A stretch of DNA of 64,000 nt from Imbricaverruca yamaguchii (GCA_034440575.1 JAOTOL010001645.1:1323501-1387500), one strand, 5' to 3'. Shown: positions 41,101 to 51,849, counted from the first letter of the stretch. Notes: a model not told the origin generated them from the sequence alone. Translations and numbers: made by a program.

Positions 41101-44100
41101 ATTCGGCGATGGCTTTAATCTGATCTTCTAGTTGGCTTTCCTCGCCGCGCGAGTAATCCACCAGCTCCTTCGCCGATTTAATCAGAACAGTTCCCTGCAA
41201 ATGTGACATGACACATTAGTCATCACACATAGACATTAATCACAGCTGACAGATTAACACAGGCGCACTACCTAAACAGAAGGGGAAGTAACTGTTGCCC
41301 GTTATCGTGGCGACGAACGCGACAGAAAAAACCGCACGCACGCATTTGACACCAAGTTGTTTGAATGCTCTATTCATCTATAAAACACAGCCAGTATTAC
41401 CACAGTTGTATGGCACAACAACGGATCGAGACGCCAATAGTCTGTTTAAATCATTGAGAGGTGAATTAAATGATATTTAAAGTGGGTGATACTCGGATCG
41501 TGCTGAAGTGTGTTAACCCGCGCCGTCCCGGGGTGGGGGTCGTTGACGACCCCACCCAAGGTTTTACGCGGACTGAAAGAACGGCGAGCTGCCGCGCGCC
41601 CATATTTGACATACCTTTTCCCCCATCAATTTGGCATGTTGTCAAAATTTTGAAGTCAGGTCATCCAGGGTCAACGAATTAGTCAAGTTCAAGTGAGGCC
41701 ACCCCCAAAAAAGTTCAACCAGTCGTCACGCTTTAAGGGATAGATATTTGAATGAAACTTTCAGCGTTTGCTTATCTTTAGGATGCAACAAAACGCACCA
41801 GAGGGATTTTCTTCCATTTTTGATTACTTATTAGTTTTGCATATTTGCCCATTAGAGTTAAAATCGAAGATTCTGGCTAAAGTAAGCATTTGTTATTGGA
41901 GCAAGTTAACTTCGAACAACATTTTCGGTCCGCTCTACCCATTAGAAAGAAGAATTAAAGAAAACTTGAAAACCAAAAAAAAAACAATAAAAAGATTTTT
42001 GGGTGGCCAAAAATGATATGGTCCTGGTCGGTTTCGTTTTCCTTTTCTGATTCCAAATAATTTGTTTGTCAAAGCTCTCTCAAAATGAACCCCCAGAGGC
42101 ACAAACGTGACATAAGTCGTGTCACTTTAGGGCCCCTAGTGACGTCACTTTTTTGTGGGTGGTGTCTGGCCCTACTCATCGAGTGCACTTTCCGATGACA
42201 CCTATTTCGTTTTCGTGCGACGCTTAGTTTGGAGATTAGATGGGGGTCTCTATCGACCTCCCCCCCCCGGGATGGGGTGTGAGGATCTGCCAGGAGAAAC
42301 AGAGGGTCAAAGGTTCAAACCCCACATTGAATAAAAACAGAAAGTATGCTAACCTAGCCTAAATAACACCTAAAACGACTGGATGGTAAGTAAACCACAT
42401 GTTCAGTAACCAAGGTGCAGTGTACCATCCGACGGGCCATGGTACCATGCTCTGAAAAAACAATCCTTTTAGAATCATGACGAAATCGGTTTCATCTGAG
42501 GATAGCCTGCCCAATGCCTATATGCACCACAGCATTTGAGCAACAGCCAGAACTTTGCTAGACGATGGTGGCTGCGAGAGCAGAGGGGCTACACGCGAAG
42601 CAGACTGCAGGCGGCACAAACTGCTGCACAGCCTCAGACACAACAGCAGACAAGTGGCAGCATCCAGGCTGAAAACATGAGCCGACTTAATAGCGGCAGG
42701 CTTAACGGAAGAGTCCCGGCCATGATACCACCTATCCTCTGTGCCAGTCCAACAGCCCGGCGTCTGTCAGCGGCCGTACCTTGGTCTCCGTGGCGGCAAT
42801 GTCGACCGGGCAGGTGAAGATGGCCACCTTGGCCTTGTCCATGCTGGTGACGTTGCCCTCGGCTTCGCGGCGGAACACCATGCCCTGCAGCACCTGTGAG
42901 CTGTACAGGCCGCCGCCCAGGATCTTGGCCACGCGCACGTTGTCCACGCTGAAGGTGGTCTTCTCCGGCAGGATCGACACTGGGAGCGGAGACGGCCCAT
43001 GGGTCAGGTCAGGTCGCTGCGACAGCAGCGGACACTGCGCAATATACAGACATCTGTCAAAGGGCGCTGTCTTCCATAGCTGTCAGGTGACAACACAAGC
43101 CATTGAAGCATAGTCGTTAGTTATTTGGGCTTTGGGGTGCTTCGACCAGTTTTGATCATTCGCGCCACATTGAAGCTTAGTCTATCATAACAAATGAAAT
43201 TGGCGTGATTGGATGACCATCTATAATAAGCGATCTAATGAAAGCATCTCAACAGGCCCGATTCATAGGCAGTTAGAATAAAAGTTTGTGTGCAGGTTCA
43301 TTCGTGGCGCTACCTATGCATTAGCTGTGGCACTACAGCTTTGTGGATACTAGAGTGGTCTGCATGAGCAACCCCAAGGACGTAGAGCACGTGAAATACG
43401 AACGAACCTGAAAAAGATAAACCGAACTATAGCTTAGTCAATGAATTCGTTCAAGCACACAGCTGCAAGCAACCAGCTACACAGCACTGGCTGGTGATTT
43501 GAGTTTTAGGGAGCATCGTCCAGGTTTGGTCATTTAGCGTCCATACGCAGCATTGGTATTTGCATTATTGACATTGCAGACAGTGACATACCCAAGGGGG
43601 CAAAGGGGACAATTCTCCCTCCCCGAGGGTGTGGGCCCACAAATTCAAGCCGAGGTCACAAAATTCGTGTCGGGCCCCAAAATGAGTACAGGTAATCATC
43701 CCAGGTCAACCCAGGTAATCATCAGGTGGTTTGGTTGGTTGGCTGTGGCCTTACGGCGCACTCAGTAGCTGAGGTCATATGGCACAGTCAGCCAGTATAT
43801 TATATTGCACTTCAGTCATACAAAATCGAAAGAAGTGATCCACATATGCTGTCCAAATTAACTCTTGAAACTTCATGCCAGAACAACTTATAACTACAAA
43901 TCCAAGCGCGCCGGTAACCCTCAGTGAGGGTCGAAGTCCTTTTGGTGGTGCGATTTCTAAAATGTACAATCCAAAGCCATCAAGCTGCCATACAACGGAC
44001 GAAATTTAAACCTTTTAAAAACGTCTAAAACATATTTGCAAGATGCAAGCTTACCAGCAATACACCTATTGGTGGCAATATATATAATTAGCATTCATTA

Positions 44101-47100
44101 GACGCGAGACTACAGCTGATCATGCTGTAGTATGTGCAGCCTTGTGACATACTGGTGCTGATCAGCACCAGTACGTCACAAGGCTGAGCCAGAGACTGCT
44201 CCACCATCTCCCCAGCAGGCAGTGCTGGAACAGGCTGCGGTACTCACAGCACGCCTTGGTCACCAGGTCGACGATGAAGTCCTCGTTGCCGTACTGTTTG
44301 CTCATGACGGACGGACGGATGGCTCGTCGGACCTCCGCCTCGTTCCTCATGTCCTTCACCTCGCCGCACGTGAGCGTAGGCAGCAGTTCGAGCGCCTTCT
44401 TCAGCGCCATCTCGTACCCCTCAACCACCTCGGTGGGCGTGAGGCCCTGGCGACAGCAGGACCAGTCATCAGGATATCACACGACACTGCTGGGACGGTC
44501 GCCATCACGCCAGAGATCGCACATAAACGGCAGCGCCTACCATGCTCGGCCATGAGCACCTCATGCCCAGCAGTGTGTACATATTCATTGATGCCTGGGC
44601 ATGGGATGTAAAACATTATTTCCCATCAAATTTGCAAACAAGGTATTAAATTATACCTGCAATATGTATTCAATTGAGTAATACAAGTTGGCTCATGTGC
44701 AGTTAGTCAACAGTATTAAACAGAATGAAGTTGGTTGGTTACTGGAGTTTAGAGGTGCATCAACAGTCAGTCATGCAGTGCTCAATGGAATTAACTTGAA
44801 GGGAATTACTGTTAGCTGCATCTTAGACAGCATGCACCACTAGCATCCAATTGCTATTGACCAGTAGAAGCTAGAAAAAGCAAAGCATTCAACTAAGGAT
44901 GCAAAAATGTTCTGGGTGGGTGTAAGCTTCCACAAAAAAGCACACTGGTGTGCAGTGATGCAGTCATGCCTAGCACACTATGGTGCTCCGATGATTGCTA
45001 GATAGCCAGCGGCCAGTCGGACAGCATATCAAATGAATCACGGCAATCCATCTGTAAACGCCCACATGTCTCAGACGTGCTCAGAGACCGAGACTCCTGC
45101 CAATGCTGAGAAGGCTCTCCAGATGCGACGGGCCTCACCACTTTGAGCAGGTCCTCGGCAGACTCGAGCAGCGCGCCGGCCATGATGAGGACGAAGTTGG
45201 TGCCGTCGCCTACCTCCTGCTCCTGCATCTGGGAGCTGAGGATCATCATCTTGGCGGCCGGGTGTTCCACCTGTCAGAAGGCACCGAAAACTGATCAATG
45301 CACACACACATGACTGGCCATTACTCTGGTCAAGTGGCTGGTCAAGGTGGTACCGACCTGATCACCTACTTCAAGGAAGAAAATTGCAAGTCCCAATGCA
45401 CTCTTTGCAACTTATGCCCCTATGCCTGCAGACAGTTGTGGTACATAGAGGTGGAAGCCAAATACAAAATAATATCATGATTGCCTGTGAATTTGAACTG
45501 GTTGGAGGCAGAGACTAAAATTGCATTGATTCAAACATGGATCATATGCTTTTCTTCATTGAGATGGCAATGACTAGGACCAGCAAATCTTAACACTTAT
45601 GGCAGTTTCCAAAATCCAGTGTCCAAAAACCTACAACAGGCATCACAATGACCATGTGACTGGTTAGTGCTGTACTGACCTGACCTGATAAGTACATCCA
45701 ACACCTGCAATAGGTGTCAGGAGGCCCCTGACCACATGGCTTGCCAGCACTGATCCTAGCTGCATGGTGGGTGACATGCTGATGTTACCATGTCCCAGAG
45801 GAGGTGGCATGCAGTATATACATCATGCACAGCTTTCTACTGTGACTCTTATTTGTTGTAAACCACTCAAAATTAAAGCACTCAAAAACATACACTTATC
45901 ATAAAGCTGCATGAGCACATAATATGAATGGTTGGTTGGTTGGTTATTTGAGTTTTTGGGTGCATCGACCAGGTTTGGTCATTTACTGCCCAAATATGAA
46001 GGGCATAGCATGGATCTAACATGAATGAAGGAAATGCCTTGCTCACCTCAAGTTCCCTGATAATTGTTGCAGCATCACTTGTAACAAACAGTTTGTCCAG
46101 GTGGTTAATGACCATCTTGTTCATGCCACGAGGCCCATATGCAGTCTTCACAGTATCTGCAAATTCCTTGCATGCTCTGATGTTCCGGTAAACAGCCTCC
46201 TCTAGGCCGGAGAAATGCTGAAAAGTGAGCAGGAAGATGAATGAACTTAGATGATTGACACCTCCATCGTGAAATCTTCTCCACCATTCTTCTTCAACAC
46301 GAAGAAGATTGTCTTTCACAAAACAAGCTGATCACATAATTTACTTCCATAGAGCAAGGTTAAGCTGGGCTAGTTTTTCTGCTCTTAATGTGCTCTATGC
46401 TGTTCATGAGACAAGTTTTGCACACACTTTACCTCCACAAAGCAAACAAATGGGATAAGTTTGGATGCATTGGGTTTGTTTTAGGTTAAAAAAATGGAGA
46501 AGTTTTATTGGAAATTGTTATTCCTTAAAAGCAACTTTGCCTAATTAGGCTGTTTCATTATGTATATTAACTTAGACAATTGAGAACGATTTTTCCTTTT
46601 TTTTTTGTCTGGTGTTATTTTGTCTTCTTAAAGAGGTTAGGCTATGTAGTAAGCTTGTTCATCAAGGTGTTCAATCAATTATTTTTCTGCAATACAATAA
46701 TGAATGTGATTAAGATGGTGTGGGAACACATTTTCTCTTGAAAAGCTTTCTGTTCAGTTGACAAGAAATATTACACCAAAAATGGGGCTTGGAGCTAGGT
46801 AACAAAGCACTAAAATGTTTATAAATAGTACAAATGCAGCATAATCCAAGCTAGCTGAACCCCCACTTTAAGAAAATTAACTCCCACAAATTTGAAAAAC
46901 CAACACAATTGGATGCATATTTTTTAACAAAAACCTAGCAAACCCAAACTTAACCACATATGGTGCTTTAAGGCATCCAAGAGGCCGAATTCACACATCT
47001 TACCTCCATAAAACAAGGAAAGGTATTAGGTTTGATGGTACTTTTGCACTCCCAGGTAAATTCTGAACCTATATCTGAAAAAAAAAATTTGAAACATTTT

Positions 47101-48530
47101 CCTGATTTGTTTCAAACAAAACTTGACCTAACTTAACCTGTTTGTGAAAAAAGAAGCTATAATTAATACATTTCCAAACAAAATAGTTTCCTAATTAAAA
47201 CAAGCCAAGGCAAACATGCCCAAATGAAATATAACCCAGTTGTTTGCTTAATGGAGGTAAAATGTTTATAAAACTTGCCTGGTTAATTTTTTTTTCAAGC
47301 ACAATAGTAGACACTGGTTTTGTTAGGTTAGGTTTTTGGGTTGAAAGATAATGAAAACTTGTAAACCCTAAAAGGAAAGGAATTTTCAATCTTTGAAGGC
47401 AGGTTATGTTAGTCATGGATAGATTGTACTAGGTTTTTAATTTAAAATATTTGAGAAATTAATTTAATTACTCTAAGCATACAAATTCTTGTTAAGGTAC
47501 ACTTTCCAGTTCATGTGTCTTGCCCTATCTGACAACCATACTTTTATTTAATCTAGGGGACTGGAATACCTGCAGATACAGGCCCCCCTAGATTGGGCAC
47601 ACAACTCATCTCTGTGTGAGTGATGCTCAATAAATTGAGGAGCCAACCAATTGAGAGAACTGAATGAGAATAACAGAACTTAGCATAAAACCTATTACAA
47701 TGGAGATAAACAAATAATTTTTTTTTAAACTATGAAGCTTATCTTTTAAATTTTAAACTTCACAAAAAATAGCATTGCATAGCCACCTTTCTGAATATTC
47801 TGAAGCAAAAAAAAATGAATAAAATTTTCCCACTTAAAGCAATGGCCTCACCAAACCAAACCCCTTGTCTACTTCATGGAGGAAAAATGTGTGCAAAACT
47901 TGTTTCACTGATACCTTAAACTGCAATAATACTTAAATCCATTCAAGTCACATCAGAAAGCAGAACACATTTTTGACCGAACAAAAAATTGGTATGGGAG
48001 CTTCTTCTTTCTATACACCTGCCTGATTTTATGCTATATTGCTTAGCTGAGTTCACACTCTTTAGGAATCATCTCAGTTTGCTATCCATGATAAAAAATA
48101 ACACATATTTTGCCACCATGCTACATTTTACCACTAATTTTAGCCTTATTCTCCATTATGTATCAGCACACTCAAAGACCCTCTTAGGTTATAAATTGGT
48201 CACAAAATGAAAACTGCAAATATAACAGAAACAAGTGGTCACATTATCACCATAACCAGCATATTATTTGGACATTTTTTCTCAAAATCTGATGACATAA
48301 CAGCCCAAGATGCAAATGTATTATTCCCCTACCATGCACATATTCAAACAATATCACTGACATACCCACATTGTGGAATCACAATTTTAATGAATGCCTC
48401 CCAGTAATGAGTGAACTGCTATGCTACCTATGCCTTAAACTAGTGTAGAAATACCTAGTTACAAACTTACCCTCGCTCCCTCCTTCATCATTTGGCCGAA
48501 GCCAGGAGCTTGCGGGACATGCATCGCCAT
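31997..48530 (-). CDS. CCT8: T-complex protein 1 subunit theta (CCT8)
   Basis: CCT8 is one of eight paralogous subunits of the cytosolic chaperonin TRiC/CCT, a double-ring ATPase that folds actin, tubulin and many WD-repeat proteins. Nine exons on the minus strand: 48530-48471, 46217-46047, 45270-45139, 44446-44248, 42979-42780, 41194-41090, 40364-40020, 39088-38852, 32188-31997. All junctions are GT-AG and all phases agree, giving 546 residues, essentially the length of animal orthologues. Motifs: AYGPRGMNK near 46-54 (nucleotide binding), TSDAATI near 66-72, GDGTN at 98-102 with the ATPase aspartate, apical domain 190-370, PGGGACEMELA from 410, DDGVNNF in exon 7, and a C-terminus LRVDQIIMAKRAGGPKPPGP then NDWDED. 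The start context is aactatcATGgcg. It is single-copy here and appears intact. Intron 8 (6.7 kb) is the longest and most repeat-loaded. Confidence 0.97.
32215..32435. repeat. CCT8: 30-bp minisatellite beside CCT8 exon 9
   Basis: Seven units of exactly 30 bp with core CGTCATCACACACCAGACAG, starting about 27 bp upstream (in gene sense) of the exon 9 acceptor. Confidence 0.95.
32438..32608 (+). mobile_element. tRNA-derived SINE, copy 1
   Basis: Head GTGTGGTTGAGGTGTCGGGC, B box GGTTCGACACT, body with GCGGGCAACCCACCGGCGAA and tail AAGTGCGTCGTAAACCACCC. The same element occurs at 38493-38665 and 49089-49262. Confidence 0.8.
32609..35975. other. CCT8 intron 8, unique part
   Basis: No gene recognised on either strand. 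A GC-rich block at about 33440-34310 includes a small degenerate array of ~12/24-bp units (33790-33905, ACCATTCCGGGCACCGCCCTGA-like). ORFs there have no recognisable domains. Confidence 0.4.
35976..36350. repeat. Degenerate ~45-bp minisatellite
   Basis: Units of the type GTAACGGAGAACACCCAGG with variable spacing, about nine copies, in CCT8 intron 8. Confidence 0.88.
36715..36935. repeat. GGTAA/GGCAA-rich simple repeat
   Basis: Imperfect (GGTAA)n and (GGCAA)n repeats. It is not the arthropod TTAGG telomere repeat in any register over a useful length. Confidence 0.85.
36936..38408. other. CCT8 intron 8, AT-rich part
   Basis: AT-rich sequence; apart from the candidate exon at 37662-37869 nothing was recognised. 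Confidence 0.4.
37662..37869 (+). CDS. Candidate exon or transposon fragment, unrecognised
   Basis: Bounded by aatttccccag (ends 37661) and a strong donor gtaagt (37870), this 208-bp stretch is open in one frame for 68 codons (YYKLYDVNQRTRRPSAASFE ...). Its last 115 bases are also open in another frame with a very protein-like sequence (GFQSIESSLWNIFQSTMLQY). The two frames cannot both be coding. It lies inside CCT8 intron 8 on the opposite strand and no partner exon was found. Confidence 0.25.
38409..38465 (-). repeat. SINE tail fragment with hairpin
   Basis: GGTTGGTTATTGTGGTTTAG then GGGGCGC ... GCGCCC, the dispersed tail domain. Confidence 0.65.
38493..38665 (-). mobile_element. tRNA-derived SINE, copy 2
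   Basis: On the minus strand the head reads GGATGGCCGAGTGGTTAGGG with B box GGTTCGACACT, resembling a type II (Leu/Ser-like) tRNA head, followed by the same body and tail as copy 1. It is the best preserved copy. Confidence 0.85.
38728..38786 (-). repeat. SINE tail fragment with hairpin
   Basis: GGTTGGTTATTTGGCCTTAG followed by GGGGCGC ... GCGCCC; sits 66 bp from CCT8 exon 8. Confidence 0.65.
38852..39088 (-). CDS. CCT8: CCT8 exon 8
   Basis: Encodes DGRLLPGGGACEMELA and TCPGLEQYAIKRFA, then LYAAHQEGKTTAGFNVE. The GGG motif contributes to the nucleotide pocket. Phase 0 in and out; donor gtcagt, acceptor ttgacag. Confidence 0.97.
39095..39795. repeat. CCT8: 46-bp minisatellite beside CCT8 exon 8
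   Basis: About fifteen units; GAGCTCGACAACCACACCGC recurs every 46 bp from 39421 (39467, 39513), and diverged units extend back to the exon 8 acceptor. Confidence 0.93.
40020..40364 (-). CDS. CCT8: CCT8 exon 7 (apical and intermediate domain)
   Basis: Encodes 115 residues including GDMALHYVNKYGMMAVRLMS, DLRRLCKTVGATALPRLTPP and MDDIERAIDDGVNNFKALTK. Phase 0 in and out; acceptor cgacccgcag, donor gtgggt. Confidence 0.97.
40479..40516. other. Perfect 16-bp inverted repeat in CCT8 intron 6
   Basis: CCCGCAGCTGGTGACC, six-base loop, GGTCACCAGCTGCGGG; a stable GC-rich hairpin 115 bp upstream of exon 7 in gene sense. Confidence 0.9.
40597..40855. repeat. Degenerate ~45-bp minisatellite in CCT8 intron 6
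   Basis: Five or six units around CAGTCGGTTCTGTGGCTAAT and GTCGGTTCTGTAACAGA. Confidence 0.85.
41090..41194 (-). CDS. CCT8: CCT8 exon 6
   Basis: Encodes GTVLIKSAKELVDYSRGEES and QLEDQIKAIAESGAK, apical-domain helices. Acceptor atttgcag, donor gtttgt; phase 0 in and out. Confidence 0.95.
41513..42300. mobile_element. piggyBac-like MITE, copy 2
   Basis: Opens with TTAACCCGCGCCGTCC at 41513 and is homologous to copy 1 (shared GTTCAACCAGTCGTCACGCT-type block and TTTCGTTTTCGTGCGACGCT). The right end near 42300 is degraded. In CCT8 intron 5; non-coding. Confidence 0.65.
42780..42979 (-). CDS. CCT8: CCT8 exon 5
   Basis: Encodes SILPEKTTFSVDNVRVAKIL, QVLQGMVFRREAEGNVTS and CPVDIAATETK. Split codon with exon 4 (phase 1), phase 0 out; donor gtacgg. 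Confidence 0.96.
43116..43786 (-). repeat. Cluster of three SINE tail fragments
   Basis: Copies of the ~57-bp tail domain at about 43116-43172, 43490-43543 and 43728-43786, all in the same orientation and diverged from each other, in CCT8 intron 4. Between the second and third lies a short stretch (43575-43700) related to the head of the array at 53.9-55.3 kb. Confidence 0.55.
44138..44185. other. 48-bp near-perfect palindrome near CCT8 exon 4 donor
   Basis: AGCCTTGTGACATACTGGTG continues to CTGA and is followed directly by its complement with one mismatch; no spacer. It lies 62 bp past the exon 4 donor. Confidence 0.93.
44248..44446 (-). CDS. CCT8: CCT8 exon 4
   Basis: Encodes GLTPTEVVEGYEMALKKALE, then MRNEAEVRRAIRPSVMSKQY and VDLVTKAC. 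Phase 0 in, phase 1 out; acceptor tgtcgccag, donor gtgagt. Confidence 0.96.
44729..44783 (-). repeat. SINE tail fragment
   Basis: GTTGGTTGGTTACTGGAGTT start, hairpin partly decayed. Confidence 0.55.
45139..45270 (-). CDS. CCT8: CCT8 exon 3
   Basis: Encodes VEHPAAKMMILSSQMQEQEV then GDGTNFVLIMAGALLESAED; GDGT is the catalytic motif of group II chaperonins. Acceptor ttctgacag, donor gtgagg; phase 0. Confidence 0.97.
45928..45992 (-). repeat. SINE tail fragment
   Basis: GGTTGGTTGGTTGGTTATTT then GGTGCATCGACCAGGTTTGG and TCATTTACTGCCC; the inner GACC/GGTC stem is intact. 55 bp from CCT8 exon 2. Confidence 0.6.
46047..46217 (-). CDS. CCT8: CCT8 exon 2
   Basis: Encodes HFSGLEEAVYRNIRACKEFA, DTVKTAYGPRGMNKMVINHL and FVTSDAATIIRELE. 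It holds the GPRG nucleotide-binding loop. Acceptor acttttcag, donor gtgagc; phase 0. Confidence 0.97.
46218..48470. other. CCT8 intron 1
   Basis: AT-rich, gene-poor. The motif TTACCTCCATAAAACAA recurs at about 46430 and 47003, and inverted at about 47249 and 47876, suggesting old copies of a dispersed repeat. Confidence 0.45.
48471..48530 (-). CDS. CCT8: CCT8 exon 1
   Basis: Twenty codons, MAMHVPQAPGFGQMMKEGAR, the usual theta-subunit N-terminus (AP-x-GFxxMLKEGAR in relatives). Donor gtaagt at 48470. Confidence 0.95.
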
Positions 48531-48557
48531 GATAGTTCCTTGTTTCAGGGATTTAAC

Positions 48558-48575
48558 TATAATATACTGAACAAG
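48558..48575 (-). promoter_or_regulatory. CCT8: Possible CCT8 initiator
   Basis: TTCAGTATATT on the minus strand matches the arthropod initiator TCAGT; the A would be 38 nt before the ATG. No TATA box at the right distance. Weak evidence. Confidence 0.3.
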
Positions 48576-48599
48576 GCACAACCTCGACCAGGACAAATT

Positions 48600-49088
48600 C
48601 GCACACTACAGACACTCTCAGTGATCACTTGATATAAGTGTATCAATGATAAAAACAATGGCACGGTCACACCCAAAGAAAATCGGGCAACGAGTGGTAA
48701 CAGAATGGAAGGAACCAGAAGGAGCGTGCCGGCAGAATAACTAACAAATGCTTGTCTCCCTTGCGCTAAGATTGTGTAAGCATGCCTTTGAGTGAATGCT
48801 GAGGCTCTGCTTCAGCGATCATTGAACAATAAATCGGCTGATTACGCTCCAAATAAAATGGAAATTAAAACTATATCAAACAAATTGTAAGCCGATAGAT
48901 TACATTCTTTTCAAACTTCCATCAAAGCACCGAGTTTACTCAAAACCCTTGCAGCACATTAAGTCCAACCATGAAAAACTTCTACTCTGTTGCTGCCATA
49001 TTACTACCACATACTCTCGTTCAGCTTACAAACTGGCGAAAACGAACCCGGAAGGAACCTCATTCCTCTGAAGTTCCAAACCAAGATT
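48600..49088. other. Upstream flank of CCT8
   Basis: Unique sequence presumed to hold the CCT8 promoter; no specific site can be supported. Confidence 0.35.
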
Positions 49089-49262
49089 TTAGATCAGGGA
49101 CGTGGATGGCCGAGTGGTTAGATAATTGAATTCTGGATTCAAAGGTCAACACCCGCACCGCTCAGACATTTACCAATCCCGCGGCCCACTGGCGGGACAA
49201 TGTGGTCGGCGCCGATAAGCACATTGTATAAAGTGCGTCGTGAACCACCGCGAACCACACAT
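49089..49262 (+). mobile_element. tRNA-derived SINE, copy 3
   Basis: Head GTGGATGGCCGAGTGGTTAG, B box degraded, body CCCGCGGCCCACTGGCGGGA and tail AAGTGCGTCGTGAACCACC as in the other two copies. Confidence 0.8.
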
Positions 49263-49649
49263 AAGCAAAAAGGAGAATTAGATCCGTGTTGGCTGCAACA
49301 TCGCGGAGCGCTGGCGGCAAGCGTGTGACGACAACGGATAAGGTCGTCGCCGAATTTATTTTTGCCCGATGGCCGCTCTGCCCAAACGTTCATGTGCAAC
49401 ATGCCTGTCCCTTGTTTTCCCTGCCCGCTTCTCTTCAGCGGGCTGTCGTCATCTGCGATGGGCCATTGCTCGGCCGCTTTCTGAAGGGAAAGGTGTAGTT
49501 CTGGTCCATCACTGGTCAACGAGCGTCGCCACAGTGTAGAACGGAGGAGGATGCCATAGGAGCAAAAACTTTTGCACTCACAATCCAAGGTATGTGACAG
49601 AGCTAATTAAGCGTATACAATTGATTAGAGGGATACAATGACACAATCC

Positions 49650-50700
49650 GGTGCATAGACAGGCGCAGCCAAGGGGAGGAGGGGACCATGTCCCCGAGTT
49701 ATCTCCTAGCAGCCAAGAGTACACCAGATCTAAGAAACAATAAATTAGATATTCGCCTTCCAAAACCGGAAATTTTCGCCGCGCCGTAAGCGGTCTCTGT
49801 TTCGTGACATTTTTGGTCCCCAACTTAAGAAAATCCGGCCTGCGCCCTGCGCATAGAATTAATTCGTGTTCCGCACAGTGACGGGGGCGGATACAATGTA
49901 GGTATTGCCGGCATGTCCCCCCCCCTATGGGAAGGTGGCGCCCCTTCGGCCGAGAAAGACCCCTCTGGGAAGGTTTTAGTGTATCCCTCCTAATTTTTTA
50001 AGCTGAGTGCGCTCTGAGAGGAAGAGGTGCCCGTTTGTAAGACAAGGCGCCCCTCTGGGATGACCCAAGTGGTGCACCTGGGGAGTGCACCCTTCTTCCC
50101 CTCGAATTTTCAGCTAGAGGCGCTCTTCTGAAAGGCTCGAGTGCATCCCCTGCTCGGGGTTTTCAGCCAGAGTTTGTTCGGGTCATCCCATAGGTCACCA
50201 GGTCCTTTCGAAGTGGCGCCCCTCCAAACATGACAACATGTGCCTGGATCCCCCCCCCCCCGCTGATTCCACATGTCTCCCGCATCACCTAGGTATGTTA
50301 CCAGATCGGTGGTCGATAGTTTAGCACCAGAGCGCTCCGCATCCCCAAAAACAAAACAAACAACAATCCAGCACCGTTCCAACCATCCATATAGGAGTTG
50401 GAAGAGCTCGTGGGTCGTTGGTGCGACAGTCTTTAGAAGGTCACACAATATTTGGAACGAGAAGAAACTATCAGGCGCACCAGACATCGTCTGGCCACGC
50501 CCGTACACTTCTGCTATCGCAAAGGCGTCGGTTTCTGAAAATTATTGGGAGGGCACAACATATGATGGCAATGTGCGGACCTGGATTGATTGTGGGTCCC
50601 ATCCTAAAAGTTCAAATTATTTGGAGGGCAAAGCCAACATGGGGGAGGCAAGCGCCCTTCCAAAAGCATACAAAGCTACACCCCTGGCTATGTGTGGAAT
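49650..50700. mobile_element. Possible MITE-like repeat region
   Basis: GGCGCAGCCAAGGGGAGG at the left and ACACCCCTGGCTATGTGTG at the right may be decayed inverted ends. Inside are degenerate ~60-bp units with GAATTTTCAGCTAGAGGCGC / GTTTTCAGCCAGAG and poly-C tracts. A block GGGAGGCAAGCGCCC-like also has a relative near 60615-60690. Confidence 0.35.
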
Positions 50701-51430
50701 GAAAGCTCAAACACACGTTCACTATTTCGCCGCGAGGATATCACCAGCTTCCGAAAATATGCTATGACCACTGGCAGATCTAGGGAGAAATTGCGAGGCG
50801 TATGTCTTCCCCCCCCCCGATGAAGATATGACGCCCTTCCAGAATGTTCGAGTGTACCCCACACCTATACCCCCGCCTCAACCTACCCCACGCAACGATT
50901 TTTTTAGCCGATGTTGCCCATCACAGTAGAAGAGGCGCCCTATCCGGACAAATGCTGCCACTTAAGAATAAAAGTGACACGATACAAGTTACATTTTCCG
51001 TCCCTAGCTGTGACAAGTACTTTTCCAGGGTATGTGACACTGATACTGATTTGCTCCTCTGAAGGCTGCGCCCACAAAACCTCGTGAAATTGAACATGCA
51101 TATGGCGTCGGGCGCGTGCATGCTTGCTCATCATCATACCTGCTTTTATTTTTGTAGAGCTGGCTCGCATTCTGTGACCCTGCTGCTGGCTTGCATTCTG
51201 CGAAATTCGAGGGGATCGAGACAGCTGTAAACAATTCAGCCTTACTTCGATCTCTACAAACGATTGCACCAACTGCAGCGTATCAACAACACCCCTTGAA
51301 AACGCGGGAGTCGTTCAGCGTCCTGATGCCCTGAACAGCCACCAGACCTTCGTTGGTCTGGTATGGAGACATTTTTGTCAATGACTGGCTCAGTCACCCA
51401 ATTAAGTTTGTCAGGGCTGTTGAATTTTTC
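50701..51430. other. Spacer
   Basis: No gene recognised; starts with more of the decayed repeat seen at 50.0-50.2 kb. Confidence 0.35.
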
Positions 51431-51432
51431 CC

Positions 51433-51845
51433 GTGGGGGCATTCACCTGTTATCTTGTCATTGGTTATGATTTGCATAAGTTGGAGGGTACAGTTGACAC
51501 GTTGGCGCACGCTGCTTTTCCTCGCCAGCAGAAAGCGCAGATGGCGGAGTCGTGTCGACCCCAAACCGCATATGTTCTGGCGTTTAGACGTATTGTCAAA
51601 CTGTTTCAGACAATACTTTCACCGCCTTCAGTAGCTGAATTCATCAACGGTGCAGTGTGCCTTAAGCAAGAAGTGACTGAGAAGTGAAATGTTGGCGGTC
51701 CTTAACCCTTAAATTCATGTATGCCATTTCTCAGGTGGAGGCCCACTGGAGCGACTTCGCTCGTGGTGTTCAACTTCTCAGTCCAATGACGTGGCCACAG
51801 CTGCGAGACGAGCGATTGGGGACGTGTGTATTTGACGCTGCATGC
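51433..51845 (+). CDS. Unrecognised two-exon candidate gene fragment
   Basis: At 51433-51663 a protein-like reading contains DTLAHAAFPRQQKAQMAESC and LAFRRIVKLFQTILSPPSVA, ending CLKQE at a possible donor GTGACT. A second exon at about 51736-51845 has a good acceptor (atttctcag) and a strong donor (gtaagt) and reads VEAHWSDFARGVQLLSPMTW PQLRDERLG in the matching phase 0. If the intron is real the frame continues across it; otherwise the first ORF stops at 51685-51687. No domain is recognised. It could be part of a host gene or a domesticated or decayed transposon ORF; further exons were not found. Confidence 0.35.
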
Positions 51846-51849
51846 GGTA

